Shown here: piece by piece, positions 23,888-31,410 of the stretch
Layout: every line of letters begins with the position of its first letter
Numbering within the stretch: the stretch's first letter is position 1
IMG/VR virus record: IMGVR_UViG_3300011261_000157
Coordinates: 1 to 64,000 of that record
Length of the DNA: 64,000 nucleotides
Direction: 5' to 3' (one strand)
Origin: a virus
The notes under the pieces: model-generated
Databases searched by the model: none
Told to the model about the DNA's origin: nothing
What the model saw: only the letters and a program-made list of their open reading frames with translations
Made by a program: the position numbers and the translations under genes

Positions 23888-24039
23888 TGCTTTCCTATAT
23901 AATAGCCGATCCAGATCTAGAGATCACTTTGTATTTTAAATACAACACTTATACGGACATAACCAGATACTACAACGTAGCAGATGACCTACACCGTCAT
24001 GCGGTGGTAGCTAATCACTACACTTTAGCAGTGTTTTAG
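23887..24039 (+). CDS. VF-tail microprotein (50 aa)
   Basis: Starts MLSYIIADPDLEITLYFKY, ends YTLAVF. ATG overlaps the preceding TAA. First copy after an 18-kb stretch without any. Role unknown. Confidence 0.75.
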   Translation: MLSYIIADPDLEITLYFKYNTYTDITRYYNVADDLHRHAVVANHYTLAVF

Positions 24040-24047
24040 AGGACTCA

Positions 24048-24218
24048 ATGAACATATTCCCATGGTCAAAGAAATACTGCATACGAAACTTCCGAGAACA
24101 ACTATACTACTCAGAGTTGATGGGGCACACCCCTAACTTGTATACTGTATCTAGGACTTACTTACCTAATATAACTCGTATGTATAAGACACCTAATTTG
24201 TATTTGTGCGTATTTTAA
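24048..24218 (+). CDS. VF-tail microprotein (56 aa)
   Basis: Starts MNIFPWSKKYCIRNFREQLY, ends NLYLCVF; the antepenultimate residue is Cys, unique among the copies. AGAGGA precedes the ATG. Role unknown. Confidence 0.7.
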   Translation: MNIFPWSKKYCIRNFREQLYYSELMGHTPNLYTVSRTYLPNITRMYKTPNLYLCVF

Positions 24219-24247
24219 TTGACAAAACAACACAAACAATGTTACCT
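24219..24247 (+). promoter_or_regulatory. Possible weak promoter
   Basis: TTGACA (24219-24224), 17-base spacer, TTACCT (24242-24247). The -10 is poor. The first ten bases match the better promoter at 33161. Confidence 0.35.
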
Positions 24248-24258
24248 TGGAGGTAGCC

Positions 24259-24888
24259 ATGGCTAGAACAGGGAGCTTAGACCCTCTATCAACATATAGA
24301 TACATCGTACATATTAAGATAGATAACAACTACTTAAGCTTTGAAAGACTTGGCTTTGAATCAGTGACCCTCCCTAGAGTGGACCTCCAAAAGGCCCAGT
24401 ATAGAGAAATGGGGCGTCACTTAAGCCCTCGTAATATCGTAGAAGGAGCAACTTTCAGTCCGATCACTCTTAGGAGAGGTAAGACTTATAGTAATGACTT
24501 CTACAATTGGGTAGCTTTAGTATATAGGTCGTTCTATGGTGACAAAGATGGAAATACCTCTAACTACAGAGGGACCATCGTAATCGATCATATGGACAGA
24601 TCGGGAAGCATAATCAAGAAGTACGTAGTACTGAATGCAGCCCCTAGTGCCTATATAGCAGGTTCTAACCTGAATGCCATGGATGACACGGCAGTATGTA
24701 TAGAGACTTTGATGTTGGATTACGAAGGTTACATAGAGCTATCAGCAAGCTCATCCTTCATATCAGCATTAGCAGGAGCCGCGGTAGGTTCGCTACTCGG
24801 AGATACCAGCGTGTTAGAGCCAGGTTTCAGTAATCAGGTTAACGAAGTACTGGAGAACATCGATGCTAGAAAAACATCCTATCGTTAA
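24259..24888 (+). CDS. Tail tube paralogue (209 aa)
   Basis: ATG 24259 is chosen over ATG 24247 because TTGGAGG precedes it and the protein then begins MARTGSLDPLSTYRYIVHI like the other two tube proteins. Landmarks AQYREMGRHLSPRNIVEG, ITLRRGKT and NDFYNWVALV are conserved. The carboxy end adds a small-residue helix (FISALAGAAVGSLLGD). Third tube-type protein; likely a ring at the baseplate or neck end. Confidence 0.85.
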   Translation: MARTGSLDPLSTYRYIVHIKIDNNYLSFERLGFESVTLPRVDLQKAQYREMGRHLSPRNIVEGATFSPITLRRGKTYSNDFYNWVALVYRSFYGDKDGNTSNYRGTIVIDHMDRSGSIIKKYVVLNAAPSAYIAGSNLNAMDDTAVCIETLMLDYEGYIELSASSSFISALAGAAVGSLLGDTSVLEPGFSNQVNEVLENIDARKTSYR

Positions 24889-25057
24889 TAGAGTATATTT
24901 AACACTTGACAAACCATTCAAATTGAGTATAATAGATTATAAGTGGTCTAGTACCAAGTTACCTTGGGTGGTAGATAAAGCTGTTTGGAGTGGTTGGAAT
25001 TACACCTACTTACAAAACAGTTTGAGAGATGGCAAGTACTTAATAGGAGTGTTTTAG
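24863..25057 (+). CDS. VF-tail microprotein (64 aa)
   Basis: ATG 24863 lies inside the end of the tube gene. Starts MLEKHPIVNRVYLTLDKPF, ends KYLIGVF. Its coding region contains a promoter (24906-24933). Role unknown. Confidence 0.7.
   Translation: MLEKHPIVNRVYLTLDKPFKLSIIDYKWSSTKLPWVVDKAVWSGWNYTYLQNSLRDGKYLIGVF
24906..24933 (+). promoter_or_regulatory. Sigma70-type promoter inside a VF-tail gene
   Basis: TTGACA (24906-24911), 16-base spacer, perfect TATAAT (24928-24933). It would transcribe the four VF genes and the chaperone downstream. Confidence 0.75.
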
Positions 25058-25233
25058 TGAAATTGGCATATCACGTTTGGGTAAACCTGACAGAAGCAGC
25101 CACTATGTACTACAGGTACGAGAGTAATGAAGAAGAGTGGCCTTTTAATTCTTACATAGAACCATTTAGAGACAACCAATTAATGGGAGAATCTCTTCTA
25201 GATGAGTCGGATCTATTCTTGGTGGTGTTCTAA
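25057..25233 (+). CDS. VF-tail microprotein (58 aa)
   Basis: GTG 25057 overlaps the preceding TAG. Starts MKLAYHVWVNLTEAATMYYR, ends LFLVVF. Clear Y-x-V-x-V then MYY pattern. Role unknown. Confidence 0.75.
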   Translation: MKLAYHVWVNLTEAATMYYRYESNEEEWPFNSYIEPFRDNQLMGESLLDESDLFLVVF

Positions 25234-25385
25234 TGGCACGTAACCATGTAGTGGAGACTGAAGCCCGCGTAGCCTACTTCCTATGGAGATCTGAACCACG
25301 AGATATGAATGGATTACTCCACGTTGCTTATGTAGGTAGTTTAACTAGTCATTACGAAGGTGATGTTATACTGGCGGTATTTTAA
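25233..25385 (+). CDS. VF-tail microprotein (50 aa)
   Basis: Starts MARNHVVETEARVAYFLWR, ends DVILAVF. Both ends overlap neighbours by one base (TAATG). Role unknown. Confidence 0.75.
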   Translation: MARNHVVETEARVAYFLWRSEPRDMNGLLHVAYVGSLTSHYEGDVILAVF

Positions 25386-25534
25386 TGAGGTACTACTTAA
25401 ATATTTTAATACCTTATCTGACCTACCTATCAGACGAGCAATTTATTGGTAAGCACAATTCTTTAATGCAAGAAGCACTCGGAATCTCATACCTAAGTAA
25501 CGTCTCAGGTAGATGTCTCGTGGTGGTGTTTTAA
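25385..25534 (+). CDS. VF-tail microprotein (49 aa)
   Basis: Starts MRYYLNILIPYLTYLSDEQ, ends RCLVVVF. ATG overlaps the preceding TAA. Role unknown. Confidence 0.75.
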   Translation: MRYYLNILIPYLTYLSDEQFIGKHNSLMQEALGISYLSNVSGRCLVVVF

Positions 25535-25687
25535 ATGTACTTCACAGTGTTATTCTTACCTGAGCTACCACATACGCCTCCCAAGACTCAATATGAGTAC
25601 GTATGTGGAGGAGCCTACACTCAGCCTTACGCCACAAACAAATATATGATATTCTGGATAGGACATTACCAATTAACTGTATTCTAA
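25535..25687 (+). CDS. VF-tail microprotein (50 aa)
   Basis: ATG abuts the preceding TAA. Starts MYFTVLFLPELPHTPPKTQ, ends HYQLTVF. Fourth of a tandem run of VF genes. Role unknown. Confidence 0.75.
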   Translation: MYFTVLFLPELPHTPPKTQYEYVCGGAYTQPYATNKYMIFWIGHYQLTVF

Positions 25688-25701
25688 GACATGGAGGAAA
25701 G

Positions 25702-26442
25702 ATGTCTAAATTTACACTCCCAAACGGAGTAACCGTAAACGACAAACACTACGCTTTAGTAGAGATTGACGAGCTTAGGGGAAAGCATCAAAACATGCTG
25801 GTAAACCCCTCACCAAAGACTCCAATTGATTTCGTACTCCCTATCTTGACTGATCTGGTAATCGACATCACCAATGCCGGCGGGGAGTCAGTAATGTCGG
25901 AACTAGACAAGAAGTCAGTACTACTACATAAACTACCTATTCAAGACGTACAGTTCATCATGACCAAGGTAAGAGAAGTATCCTATGGTAAAGATTACAT
26001 GATGAAGCTTAAATGCCCTCACTGTAGTGCGTCTAATAATGCTAAGCTAGATCTATCAACCTTGGAAGTATTTCCACGTAAGGATAGCCTAGCTGAAGAT
26101 AAGATGATCCTTCCTAAAGACGGACTAGAGTTTAGATACGGCCATATGAGCTTATCTAACCTACTTAAGATGGCCACGGAAGATGAGTCTGCTGACTTCA
26201 TGAAGCACATCGTAACAGCTACTACATCATTCATGTTATCTAAATTAGGAGACTCAACTGAAGTCAAGCCTAGTGATCTAGATGAATTGAAGGCTACTGA
26301 CATAGACTTCTTGAAGGATAACATACCAGAGTTAGCTTCTATTGATCTTAAAGTGGAACACACATGTACATCATGCAGTGAGGATTTCGAGCAGGAGTTA
26401 CCCGTACTGGCGGCTGATTTTTTGCTCCATTCGAGGACTTAG
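25702..26442 (+). CDS. Tail assembly chaperone, zero-frame product (246 aa)
   Basis: ATG 25702 with GGAGGAAAG; a longer frame upstream is only the shadow of a VF gene. Features: FVLPILTDLVIDITNAGG, a four-cysteine zinc site split between CPHCS (about 110) and CTSCS (about 230), and helices between. The plan matches T4 gp26/gp51-type baseplate-hub chaperones. The gene sits just before the tape measure, and its last codons contain T TTT TTG (26418-26424), where a -1 shift would add 66 residues as in the G/GT chaperones of other phages. Confidence 0.75.
   Translation: MSKFTLPNGVTVNDKHYALVEIDELRGKHQNMLVNPSPKTPIDFVLPILTDLVIDITNAGGESVMSELDKKSVLLHKLPIQDVQFIMTKVREVSYGKDYMMKLKCPHCSASNNAKLDLSTLEVFPRKDSLAEDKMILPKDGLEFRYGHMSLSNLLKMATEDESADFMKHIVTATTSFMLSKLGDSTEVKPSDLDELKATDIDFLKDNIPELASIDLKVEHTCTSCSEDFEQELPVLAADFLLHSRT
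26418..26424 (+). other. Candidate -1 ribosomal frameshift site T TTT TTG
   Basis: Zero frame GAT TTT TTG CTC; the heptamer has the X XXY YYZ form. Zero frame stops 18 bases later, while the -1 frame stays open to 26621. Confidence 0.7.
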
Positions 26443-26621
26443 TTAATAAGAACTACGTTCCTCACTATGATCAAATAGTATCAGATATGCAATTCTTAGC
26501 TGAACACTTCAGTTGGGGGATTGATGACTTTAACAGTATGACTTGGCGTATGCGTAAGGAACTAATGCAGTTCCATATGGATGTGCTTGAAGAAAGGAAG
26601 AAACCACGTGGAAACAGTTAG
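26424..26621 (+). CDS. Tail assembly chaperone, frameshift extension
   Basis: Reading in the -1 frame from the T TTT TTG site continues APFEDLVNKNYVPHYDQIVS to EERKKPRGNS and TAG at 26619-26621, adding 66 residues. It has no start codon with a ribosome site near its beginning. Internal residues (YVPHYDQIVSDMQFLAEHF, MTWRMRKELMQFHMDVL) look like genuine helical protein. It corresponds to the T part of GT-type chaperones that bind the tape measure. Confidence 0.65.
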   Translation, partial: APFEDLVNKNYVPHYDQIVSDMQFLAEHFSWGIDDFNSMTWRMRKELMQFHMDVLEERKKPRGNS

Positions 26622-26790
26622 GACCTATCTAGTGCACGGTGTTGATTGGGGTGGGGAAATATATTACACATCAGAAGATTCACCGAGTCCCAGTCCCTGT
26701 GGGGATGTTAGAGGGGTGGTCTCTGGCTATGATTCTGGAAGGTCCTATATGGACTGCACCTACTCAGGTTCTGCGTTGGCGGTGTTTTAA
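26608..26790 (+). CDS. VF-tail microprotein (60 aa)
   Basis: GTG 26608 with AAAGGAAG upstream, inside the chaperone extension. Starts METVRTYLVHGVDWGGEIYY, has a SPSPSPCGDVRGVV loop, ends GSALAVF. Role unknown. Confidence 0.65.
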   Translation: METVRTYLVHGVDWGGEIYYTSEDSPSPSPCGDVRGVVSGYDSGRSYMDCTYSGSALAVF

Positions 26791-27005
26791 TGGGACTCAT
26801 CAATCACCACACACCCGTTAGACGTAATCCGCATACTCGATACTTTAAAGTGGACTTAGGGACTAGCAACTTACGATACTCAGCGGAACCTTATTACGCC
26901 ACTAGCCCTACTCCTAATTCCTACCCCAAAGGATACTACGCTCCATTGGGCCTCCCGAGTGACTTGTGCTTCACGTACGGGGCTTTAGTACTCACTGTAT
27001 TTTAA
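26790..27005 (+). CDS. VF-tail microprotein (71 aa)
   Basis: Starts MGLINHHTPVRRNPHTRYF, then KVDLGTSNLRYSAEPYY, ends ALVLTVF. ATG overlaps the preceding TAA. Second-longest copy. Role unknown. Confidence 0.7.
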   Translation: MGLINHHTPVRRNPHTRYFKVDLGTSNLRYSAEPYYATSPTPNSYPKGYYAPLGLPSDLCFTYGALVLTVF

Positions 27006-27016
27006 AGAAGCATAGC

Positions 27017-27046
27017 AAACCTGACAGACGTGTCTGGTATTTTTAA
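27017..27046 (+). terminator. Possible terminator/attenuator before the tape measure
   Basis: CAGA-CGTG-TCTG hairpin flanked by ACC/GGT, then ATTTTT. Confidence 0.45.
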
Positions 27047-27058
27047 ATAAGGAATCAC

Positions 27059-28915
27059 ATGGAACGTGAGATCTCCATTATATTGAAGGTTAGAGGCGCT
27101 CAGGCAGCTAAGAAAGCTGTCCAAGACGTATTTAACCAACAGACTCAGAGCTTAGTAAAAGGATTCAACCAGCAGACTAAGAAGTCTGGCGAAAACATGG
27201 AAAAGGTTGCCAAATCCTCTAAGAAAGCAAAAGAGGGTTTGCAATCATTTACCAAAGTTCTAGGTAGAGGTATGGCAGCGCTATACCTATATAACAGAGC
27301 TTGGGATGTATTCGGTCGCAATTTCGAATCAGGTATGCAACTCGAAAGAGCAGGTATGCAATTCGAAATGAACATAGGCAGGGTAACTGAGATGTTACCT
27401 GTCTTGCGTACGGCTACGCGAGGGATAGTTTCGGATTTTGAACTTCTAAACACGGCCAACAGAGCTTTCCAACAGGGGTTAAAACCTCAGAATATGGGAA
27501 AAGCCTTTAAGATGGCCACAGTAGCAGCTCAGAGACTAGGTTTAAATGCCACTGACGCTATCAAAACGATAACCAACGCTATTACAAAGCAGGACGAAGG
27601 TGCCTTAAACACACTAGGCATAGTGACGAAGGTCAACCAAGCATATAAGACTCAAGCAGCCATGATCGCCAAGACAGGCGGTGTAATGAGCAATGCTATG
27701 TCGATCCAATTACGTCAATCACTCATCATGCAGGAGCTTGAGAAACGCTTCGGAGGAGTGAATAGAGTACAAGACGACGGACTGTCTATCCTAGAGCGCC
27801 TGAGAGCCTCTTGGGGCAACTTTAGAGCTGAATTAGGGATAACCCTAGGGTCAGCTTTAAGACCTATTATACAGGTGCTTACGGGCTTCTTAGATGTGAC
27901 CACCAGAGTACTTGATAAGTTGAATGATACCTCAGGGTTTAAAGCCTTCGTAAGAGGCATTGCCACATTAGGCATAGCCCTAGGGAGTATTAAGCTGGTA
28001 GGGACTATCAAAAGCTTAGCAAGTCTATTAGGAGTATTCAGTAAAGGGAAGACTGTGATGAACGTAGCTAAGACTGCGTTTCAGCTTAGATCGCTAGGTT
28101 CCTTGTTTAGTTTAGTGCCAGGCTGGGGTTTAGCCATAACCGGACTAACCTTACTGTGGGACCCCCTAGTAAATATCATAAAGAAAGCTTGGGTGGCCGG
28201 CAAAGTATTCTTCCAGCTACTAAATAACTTCGACGCCTCATCTGGCTTATCGAAGGTCCTGAAAGAAGACGTATCGACACTAGGTACCATGTATAATCTC
28301 ATTGAGAACATAGCTAAACTGACTTTGAATGTCGGAGCCGTGCTATCAGGGTTAGGACAAGGTATCTCAGATGCTTTCTCCCCAGTAATAAATATGTTTA
28401 CTTGGGTAGGCAATAAGGTATCTGACTTCGCAGGTTGGCTATTTGATGTTAAGAAAACAGCAGTAGTAGCACAATCAGGCTTAGATTCACTCACAAACTC
28501 AACTAGGAACTTAGTTAAGTACTTAGGGTTTGGAGTATCGCTATTAGCTTCGTTTGTGCCAGGCTTACAGGTACTTGGGGGAGTAGGTGTAGCAGCTTTC
28601 GGTAGTGCTATTGTAAAAGACTTGGGACTGCCTGATTTCATGGCAGATGCAGTTGACTGGGCGTTAACACCGTCGCAGGAAGCAGCTCCAGCAGGAGCAC
28701 CTCAACCGCAGCCTCAATCAGCACCCTCAACTCAGTTTGCACAGCCGGCCGTAAGATCTATGCATTTAGAATCTAAAGAAGACAGCACAGAAGTACTCAA
28801 GCAGATATTGAAAGAGAATAAGAAATCAAACACTATGACCGAAGAGCAGGTTCAAAAAGAAGAGATCAAGAACTCTCAGAACCAAGCCCGAGGGAATATA
28901 CTACTTAGAAGGTAA
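27059..28915 (+). CDS. Tape measure protein (618 aa)
   Basis: Starts MEREISIILKVRGAQAAKKA, followed by long helices (about 1-90), a conserved middle with MGKAFKMATVAAQRLGLNATDAI, several hydrophobic helices (GFGVSLLASFVPGLQVLGG, ALGSIKLVGTIKSLASLLGVF) and a Pro/Gln/Ala-rich linker near 545-570. It occupies the tape measure position after the frameshifting chaperone. At 618 residues it predicts a rather short tail, since length scales with this protein in other phages. Confidence 0.8.
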   Translation: MEREISIILKVRGAQAAKKAVQDVFNQQTQSLVKGFNQQTKKSGENMEKVAKSSKKAKEGLQSFTKVLGRGMAALYLYNRAWDVFGRNFESGMQLERAGMQFEMNIGRVTEMLPVLRTATRGIVSDFELLNTANRAFQQGLKPQNMGKAFKMATVAAQRLGLNATDAIKTITNAITKQDEGALNTLGIVTKVNQAYKTQAAMIAKTGGVMSNAMSIQLRQSLIMQELEKRFGGVNRVQDDGLSILERLRASWGNFRAELGITLGSALRPIIQVLTGFLDVTTRVLDKLNDTSGFKAFVRGIATLGIALGSIKLVGTIKSLASLLGVFSKGKTVMNVAKTAFQLRSLGSLFSLVPGWGLAITGLTLLWDPLVNIIKKAWVAGKVFFQLLNNFDASSGLSKVLKEDVSTLGTMYNLIENIAKLTLNVGAVLSGLGQGISDAFSPVINMFTWVGNKVSDFAGWLFDVKKTAVVAQSGLDSLTNSTRNLVKYLGFGVSLLASFVPGLQVLGGVGVAAFGSAIVKDLGLPDFMADAVDWALTPSQEAAPAGAPQPQPQSAPSTQFAQPAVRSMHLESKEDSTEVLKQILKENKKSNTMTEEQVQKEEIKNSQNQARGNILLRR

Positions 28916-28917
28916 AT

Positions 28918-29802
28918 ATGGGAATAGGACTACCTAAATTCAATTTGAATAAGAACCTGATCCTAGGCCAAGACGCTTCTGGGTTGGACGTTAGGAATCT
29001 AGCTCCGCCTAAGCAGCTTAAAATGGCTATTATACCTACTCATGAGCCGTCTAACCCTCTACTTACAACCCTACTCCTTAACCCAGAGTCGGTAACTGAG
29101 AGTAAGGCGGCGAATTGGGTTCAGCAGAATATCCCCGGCCAGTCCGACCCACTACTTCAATGGATCAGTGGATCAGCTAGAACCGTAAGCTTCACGGCTA
29201 AGGTTACTTTGGACATGGCAGAGAACTTCACGGTCAACGCAGGGTCAGACGCTGATATATGGAGCTTAGAGATAGCACCTGAACTTAGCCGTATCTCAGA
29301 GATTACGGACGGTTACAATGCAGCTATTCTGAGTCAATTGTATAATGTATCACTTCGAACTACTGGAGCTGACTTAGATGCTTTATCAGATCAGCAGAAT
29401 CTTGACGATAGATCTAGTACTAGATGGAAGCAGAGCATTCAACCTCAGCTAGATTTCTACCGCGGATTACTACTACCTCGTGAAGGTAGCCGTAAGAACC
29501 AAGTTAGAACTCCTCCGCTAGTTAGATTATATATGGGGGATGTACTTGGAGCTGCTAGTTACAGTGCTAATCAAGACTTTATACTGGCCAGCTACAACTT
29601 CAATATAACACAGACCACACCGGAACTACTACCAACTTCGGCAGATGTAACTTTCACCTTCATTGAATACAATGATAAGGGCAAGTCACTTAAACCTAAG
29701 CCTCCGGTAGAAGTAACTAGAAATCAACCACAGCGAGTAAATGCACTTAACAATGCACCTAGAATACTCGGTGATATAGGCGGGTTTAACCCGATAGCTT
29801 AA
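28918..29802 (+). CDS. Contractile-tail tube-cap / baseplate hub protein (294 aa)
   Basis: The amino part (LLTTLLLNPESVTESKAANW, then IPGQSDPLLQWISGSARTVSFT) resembles the CIS tube / Afp7-type proteins that link hub and tube and often bear a LysM domain. The carboxy part has APPLVRLYMGDVLGAA-like strands and a Pro-rich end. Located between tape measure and hub genes. Call based on motif resemblance. Confidence 0.65.
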   Translation: MGIGLPKFNLNKNLILGQDASGLDVRNLAPPKQLKMAIIPTHEPSNPLLTTLLLNPESVTESKAANWVQQNIPGQSDPLLQWISGSARTVSFTAKVTLDMAENFTVNAGSDADIWSLEIAPELSRISEITDGYNAAILSQLYNVSLRTTGADLDALSDQQNLDDRSSTRWKQSIQPQLDFYRGLLLPREGSRKNQVRTPPLVRLYMGDVLGAASYSANQDFILASYNFNITQTTPELLPTSADVTFTFIEYNDKGKSLKPKPPVEVTRNQPQRVNALNNAPRILGDIGGFNPIA

Positions 29803-29810
29803 GGATTGGT

Positions 29811-29951
29811 ATGCGAGATCGCGCAACCGTAATTGTGGGACCGGCTGTATATTACGCGTGGAGTAGAATTTCAGCCTACCCACACCTTAGTTGTAACTAC
29901 GTAACTCTACTCCCACTAGATGTAGCTGATTACACACTGGCGGTATTTTAA
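29811..29951 (+). CDS. VF-tail microprotein (46 aa)
   Basis: Starts MRDRATVIVGPAVYYAWSR, ends DYTLAVF. TAAGGA precedes the ATG. Role unknown. Confidence 0.75.
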   Translation: MRDRATVIVGPAVYYAWSRISAYPHLSCNYVTLLPLDVADYTLAVF

Positions 29952-30097
29952 TGAAACTAGATGATTTAATGCAAAGTATAAGATGTCTGTTTAATCACCA
30001 CAATATAGGTATTAAGACAGCTATAGATAGAAACGGTAATTACCATAATCACTTCGAGTGTGTACACTGCGGTAAATACATCGGGAGGATAAATTGA
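29951..30097 (+). CDS. Hypothetical protein with CxxC (48 aa)
   Basis: ATG overlaps the VF TAA. Starts MKLDDLMQSIRCLFNHHN and ends HFECVHCGKYIGRIN, with one CxxC and several histidines, possibly a half zinc knuckle. Not a VF protein. Function unknown. Confidence 0.6.
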   Translation: MKLDDLMQSIRCLFNHHNIGIKTAIDRNGNYHNHFECVHCGKYIGRIN

Positions 30098-30279
30098 TGA
30101 ATATACAAGAGAAAATGATTGAAGTAGCTTGGGAAGGTTTGAAGGATATAGAGATCGTCAAACCCGAACATGAGACTTACTTAAAAAGCATACTAACTAG
30201 CGAATTAAACCGAGCTATGTATAAGGTCTTATCAACTTACGAGAAAGACATCTTAGATAAAGCTAATAAGAGGCAGTAA
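30097..30279 (+). CDS. Hypothetical helical protein (60 aa)
   Basis: ATG 30097 is preferred to the TTG three bases earlier because GGGAGGA is at the right spacing. Starts MNIQEKMIEVAWEGLKDIEI and is nearly all helical and charged. Overlaps both neighbours. Function unknown. Confidence 0.6.
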   Translation: MNIQEKMIEVAWEGLKDIEIVKPEHETYLKSILTSELNRAMYKVLSTYEKDILDKANKRQ

Positions 30280-30413
30280 TGCGTAAAGTAATATACTGGC
30301 TTACAGCCCTGCCAATGCTTCCTCTCTACTTCTACTCTTACTGTTGTCGCCATGATCGTAATTGGGTAGATGCAGCGGTAGAATGGCATGATTTATTGAT
30401 TAAGGAGGAGTAA
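30279..30413 (+). CDS. Small membrane-associated protein (44 aa)
   Basis: Overlaps the preceding TAA. Starts MRKVIYWLTALPMLPLYFY, a hydrophobic helix likely to insert in the membrane, then CCRHDRNWVDAAVEWHDL. It lies among baseplate genes and may be an accessory protein. Family unknown. Confidence 0.55.
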   Translation: MRKVIYWLTALPMLPLYFYSYCCRHDRNWVDAAVEWHDLLIKEE

Positions 30414-30739
30414 TGTCATACACAGCTAACTCACGCTATCGAGGCTCAACCATCACCTCCGTAGAGACTACCGAAGGACTTAAGAACTACACTATCTTAA
30501 AGCTACCTATCGAAGTACCGGAGACTGAGTTCGACTTCTACGTTCAGCTCGACTCGACTAATGAGTTCAGACCGGACATGTTAAGTTACCAAGTTTACGG
30601 CACCGCAGAATATGGGTGGGCCTTGATGGAAATCAACAACCTAAGGTCGTTCAAGGACATGTACATCGGCAATCGACTTAGAATCCCACCTTTGGACAGC
30701 ATTCAAGACGCAGTAAGGGCTTCGCATGACCGTGGGTAG
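30413..30739 (+). CDS. gp53-like baseplate wedge protein (108 aa)
   Basis: AAGGAGGAG precedes ATG 30413. The block EFDFYVQLDSTNEFRPDML...VYGTAEYGWALMEINNL..FKDMYIGNRLRIP matches the conserved pattern of T4 gp53 and related wedge proteins (RPD, YG, W, N, G..L.IP). In T4 it clamps the wedge arms to the hub. A VF-tail gene overlaps the 3' end by 14 bases. Confidence 0.8.
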   Translation: MSYTANSRYRGSTITSVETTEGLKNYTILKLPIEVPETEFDFYVQLDSTNEFRPDMLSYQVYGTAEYGWALMEINNLRSFKDMYIGNRLRIPPLDSIQDAVRASHDRG

Positions 30740-30872
30740 TAGCGTGGTGTACTCAATCGTAGATACAATGTATTCTGAACTAGGTTACATGATGTTATAT
30801 AATCAGTCTAGAAAGTATCAAATGAAAGCTCGATATATCAACACCAACCTACTGAAACTAGCGGTGTTTTAA
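30726..30872 (+). CDS. VF-tail microprotein (48 aa)
   Basis: Starts inside the gp53-like gene: MTVGSSVVYSIVDTMYSELG. Ends LLKLAVF. Role unknown. Confidence 0.7.
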   Translation: MTVGSSVVYSIVDTMYSELGYMMLYNQSRKYQMKARYINTNLLKLAVF

Positions 30873-30873
30873 T

Positions 30874-31017
30874 ATGCAATCAGTGTACAGACAGCGGCTA
30901 TTTAAGTCGGTATTATTATTTAATAGTACCAGCGGGTATAAACACCACGGACTATTCGTAGGAGTTAGGGGCGACGTTAGCTCTTTATCTTTCCTATATA
31001 CCTTAGCCGTTTTCTAG
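30874..31017 (+). CDS. VF-tail microprotein (47 aa)
   Basis: Starts MQSVYRQRLFKSVLLFNST, ends LYTLAVF with GCC-GTT-TTC for the last codons. Role unknown. Confidence 0.7.
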   Translation: MQSVYRQRLFKSVLLFNSTSGYKHHGLFVGVRGDVSSLSFLYTLAVF

Positions 31018-31029
31018 GAGGGAGGAACT

Positions 31030-31203
31030 ATGAGGTACTTAATTAAAGAGTTCTACTATGCCTTTCTATGTAGAGCTGGCTATAGAATTGGAGATAAACC
31101 TCCTAAGGGTAAGAGATTATCGGAGTTAGATTCCGAATGGGCTTTTAGACTTAAACATAGAGTTAAGTTAGTCGATGCTTTAGTTAAATGGGTGAAGGAA
31201 TAG
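31030..31203 (+). CDS. Hypothetical basic protein (57 aa)
   Basis: GGAGGGAGGAAC precedes the ATG. Starts MRYLIKEFYYAFLCRAGYR, and ends VDALVKWVKE. Helical, basic. The initial residues resemble those of the next gene (MRYI). Not a VF protein. Function unknown. Confidence 0.55.
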   Translation: MRYLIKEFYYAFLCRAGYRIGDKPPKGKRLSELDSEWAFRLKHRVKLVDALVKWVKE

Positions 31204-31204
31204 T

Positions 31205-31408
31205 ATGAGATATATTAGATCAGGGAAGACCTACTGCTGCGAGTGTAATTATTGTGTAAAAGATGAAAACCAGCAGATCCTCCTATGCAGGTGTGACTTG
31301 GATGAGATTTTGGTAGAAGATGTTACAGAGTCTTCCAAGGTAGGTAAGATAAAGGAGAGGTCCCAAGACTTATCCTTTAGGTTTTCTGACTTAAGAAAAG
31401 TGAGATAG
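31205..31408 (+). CDS. Cysteine-rich small protein (67 aa)
   Basis: Contains CCECNYC near residues 11-17 and LCRC near 32-35, a likely zinc-binding set, followed by an acidic then basic tail (SFRFSDLRKVR). Directly precedes the hub gene. Role unknown. Confidence 0.6.
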   Translation: MRYIRSGKTYCCECNYCVKDENQQILLCRCDLDEILVEDVTESSKVGKIKERSQDLSFRFSDLRKVR

Positions 31409-31410
31409 AC

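Noticed and set aside
25603-25701. Amino extension of the tail chaperone
   Set aside because: The region is already used by a VF-tail gene in another frame; ATG 25702 follows a strong ribosome site.
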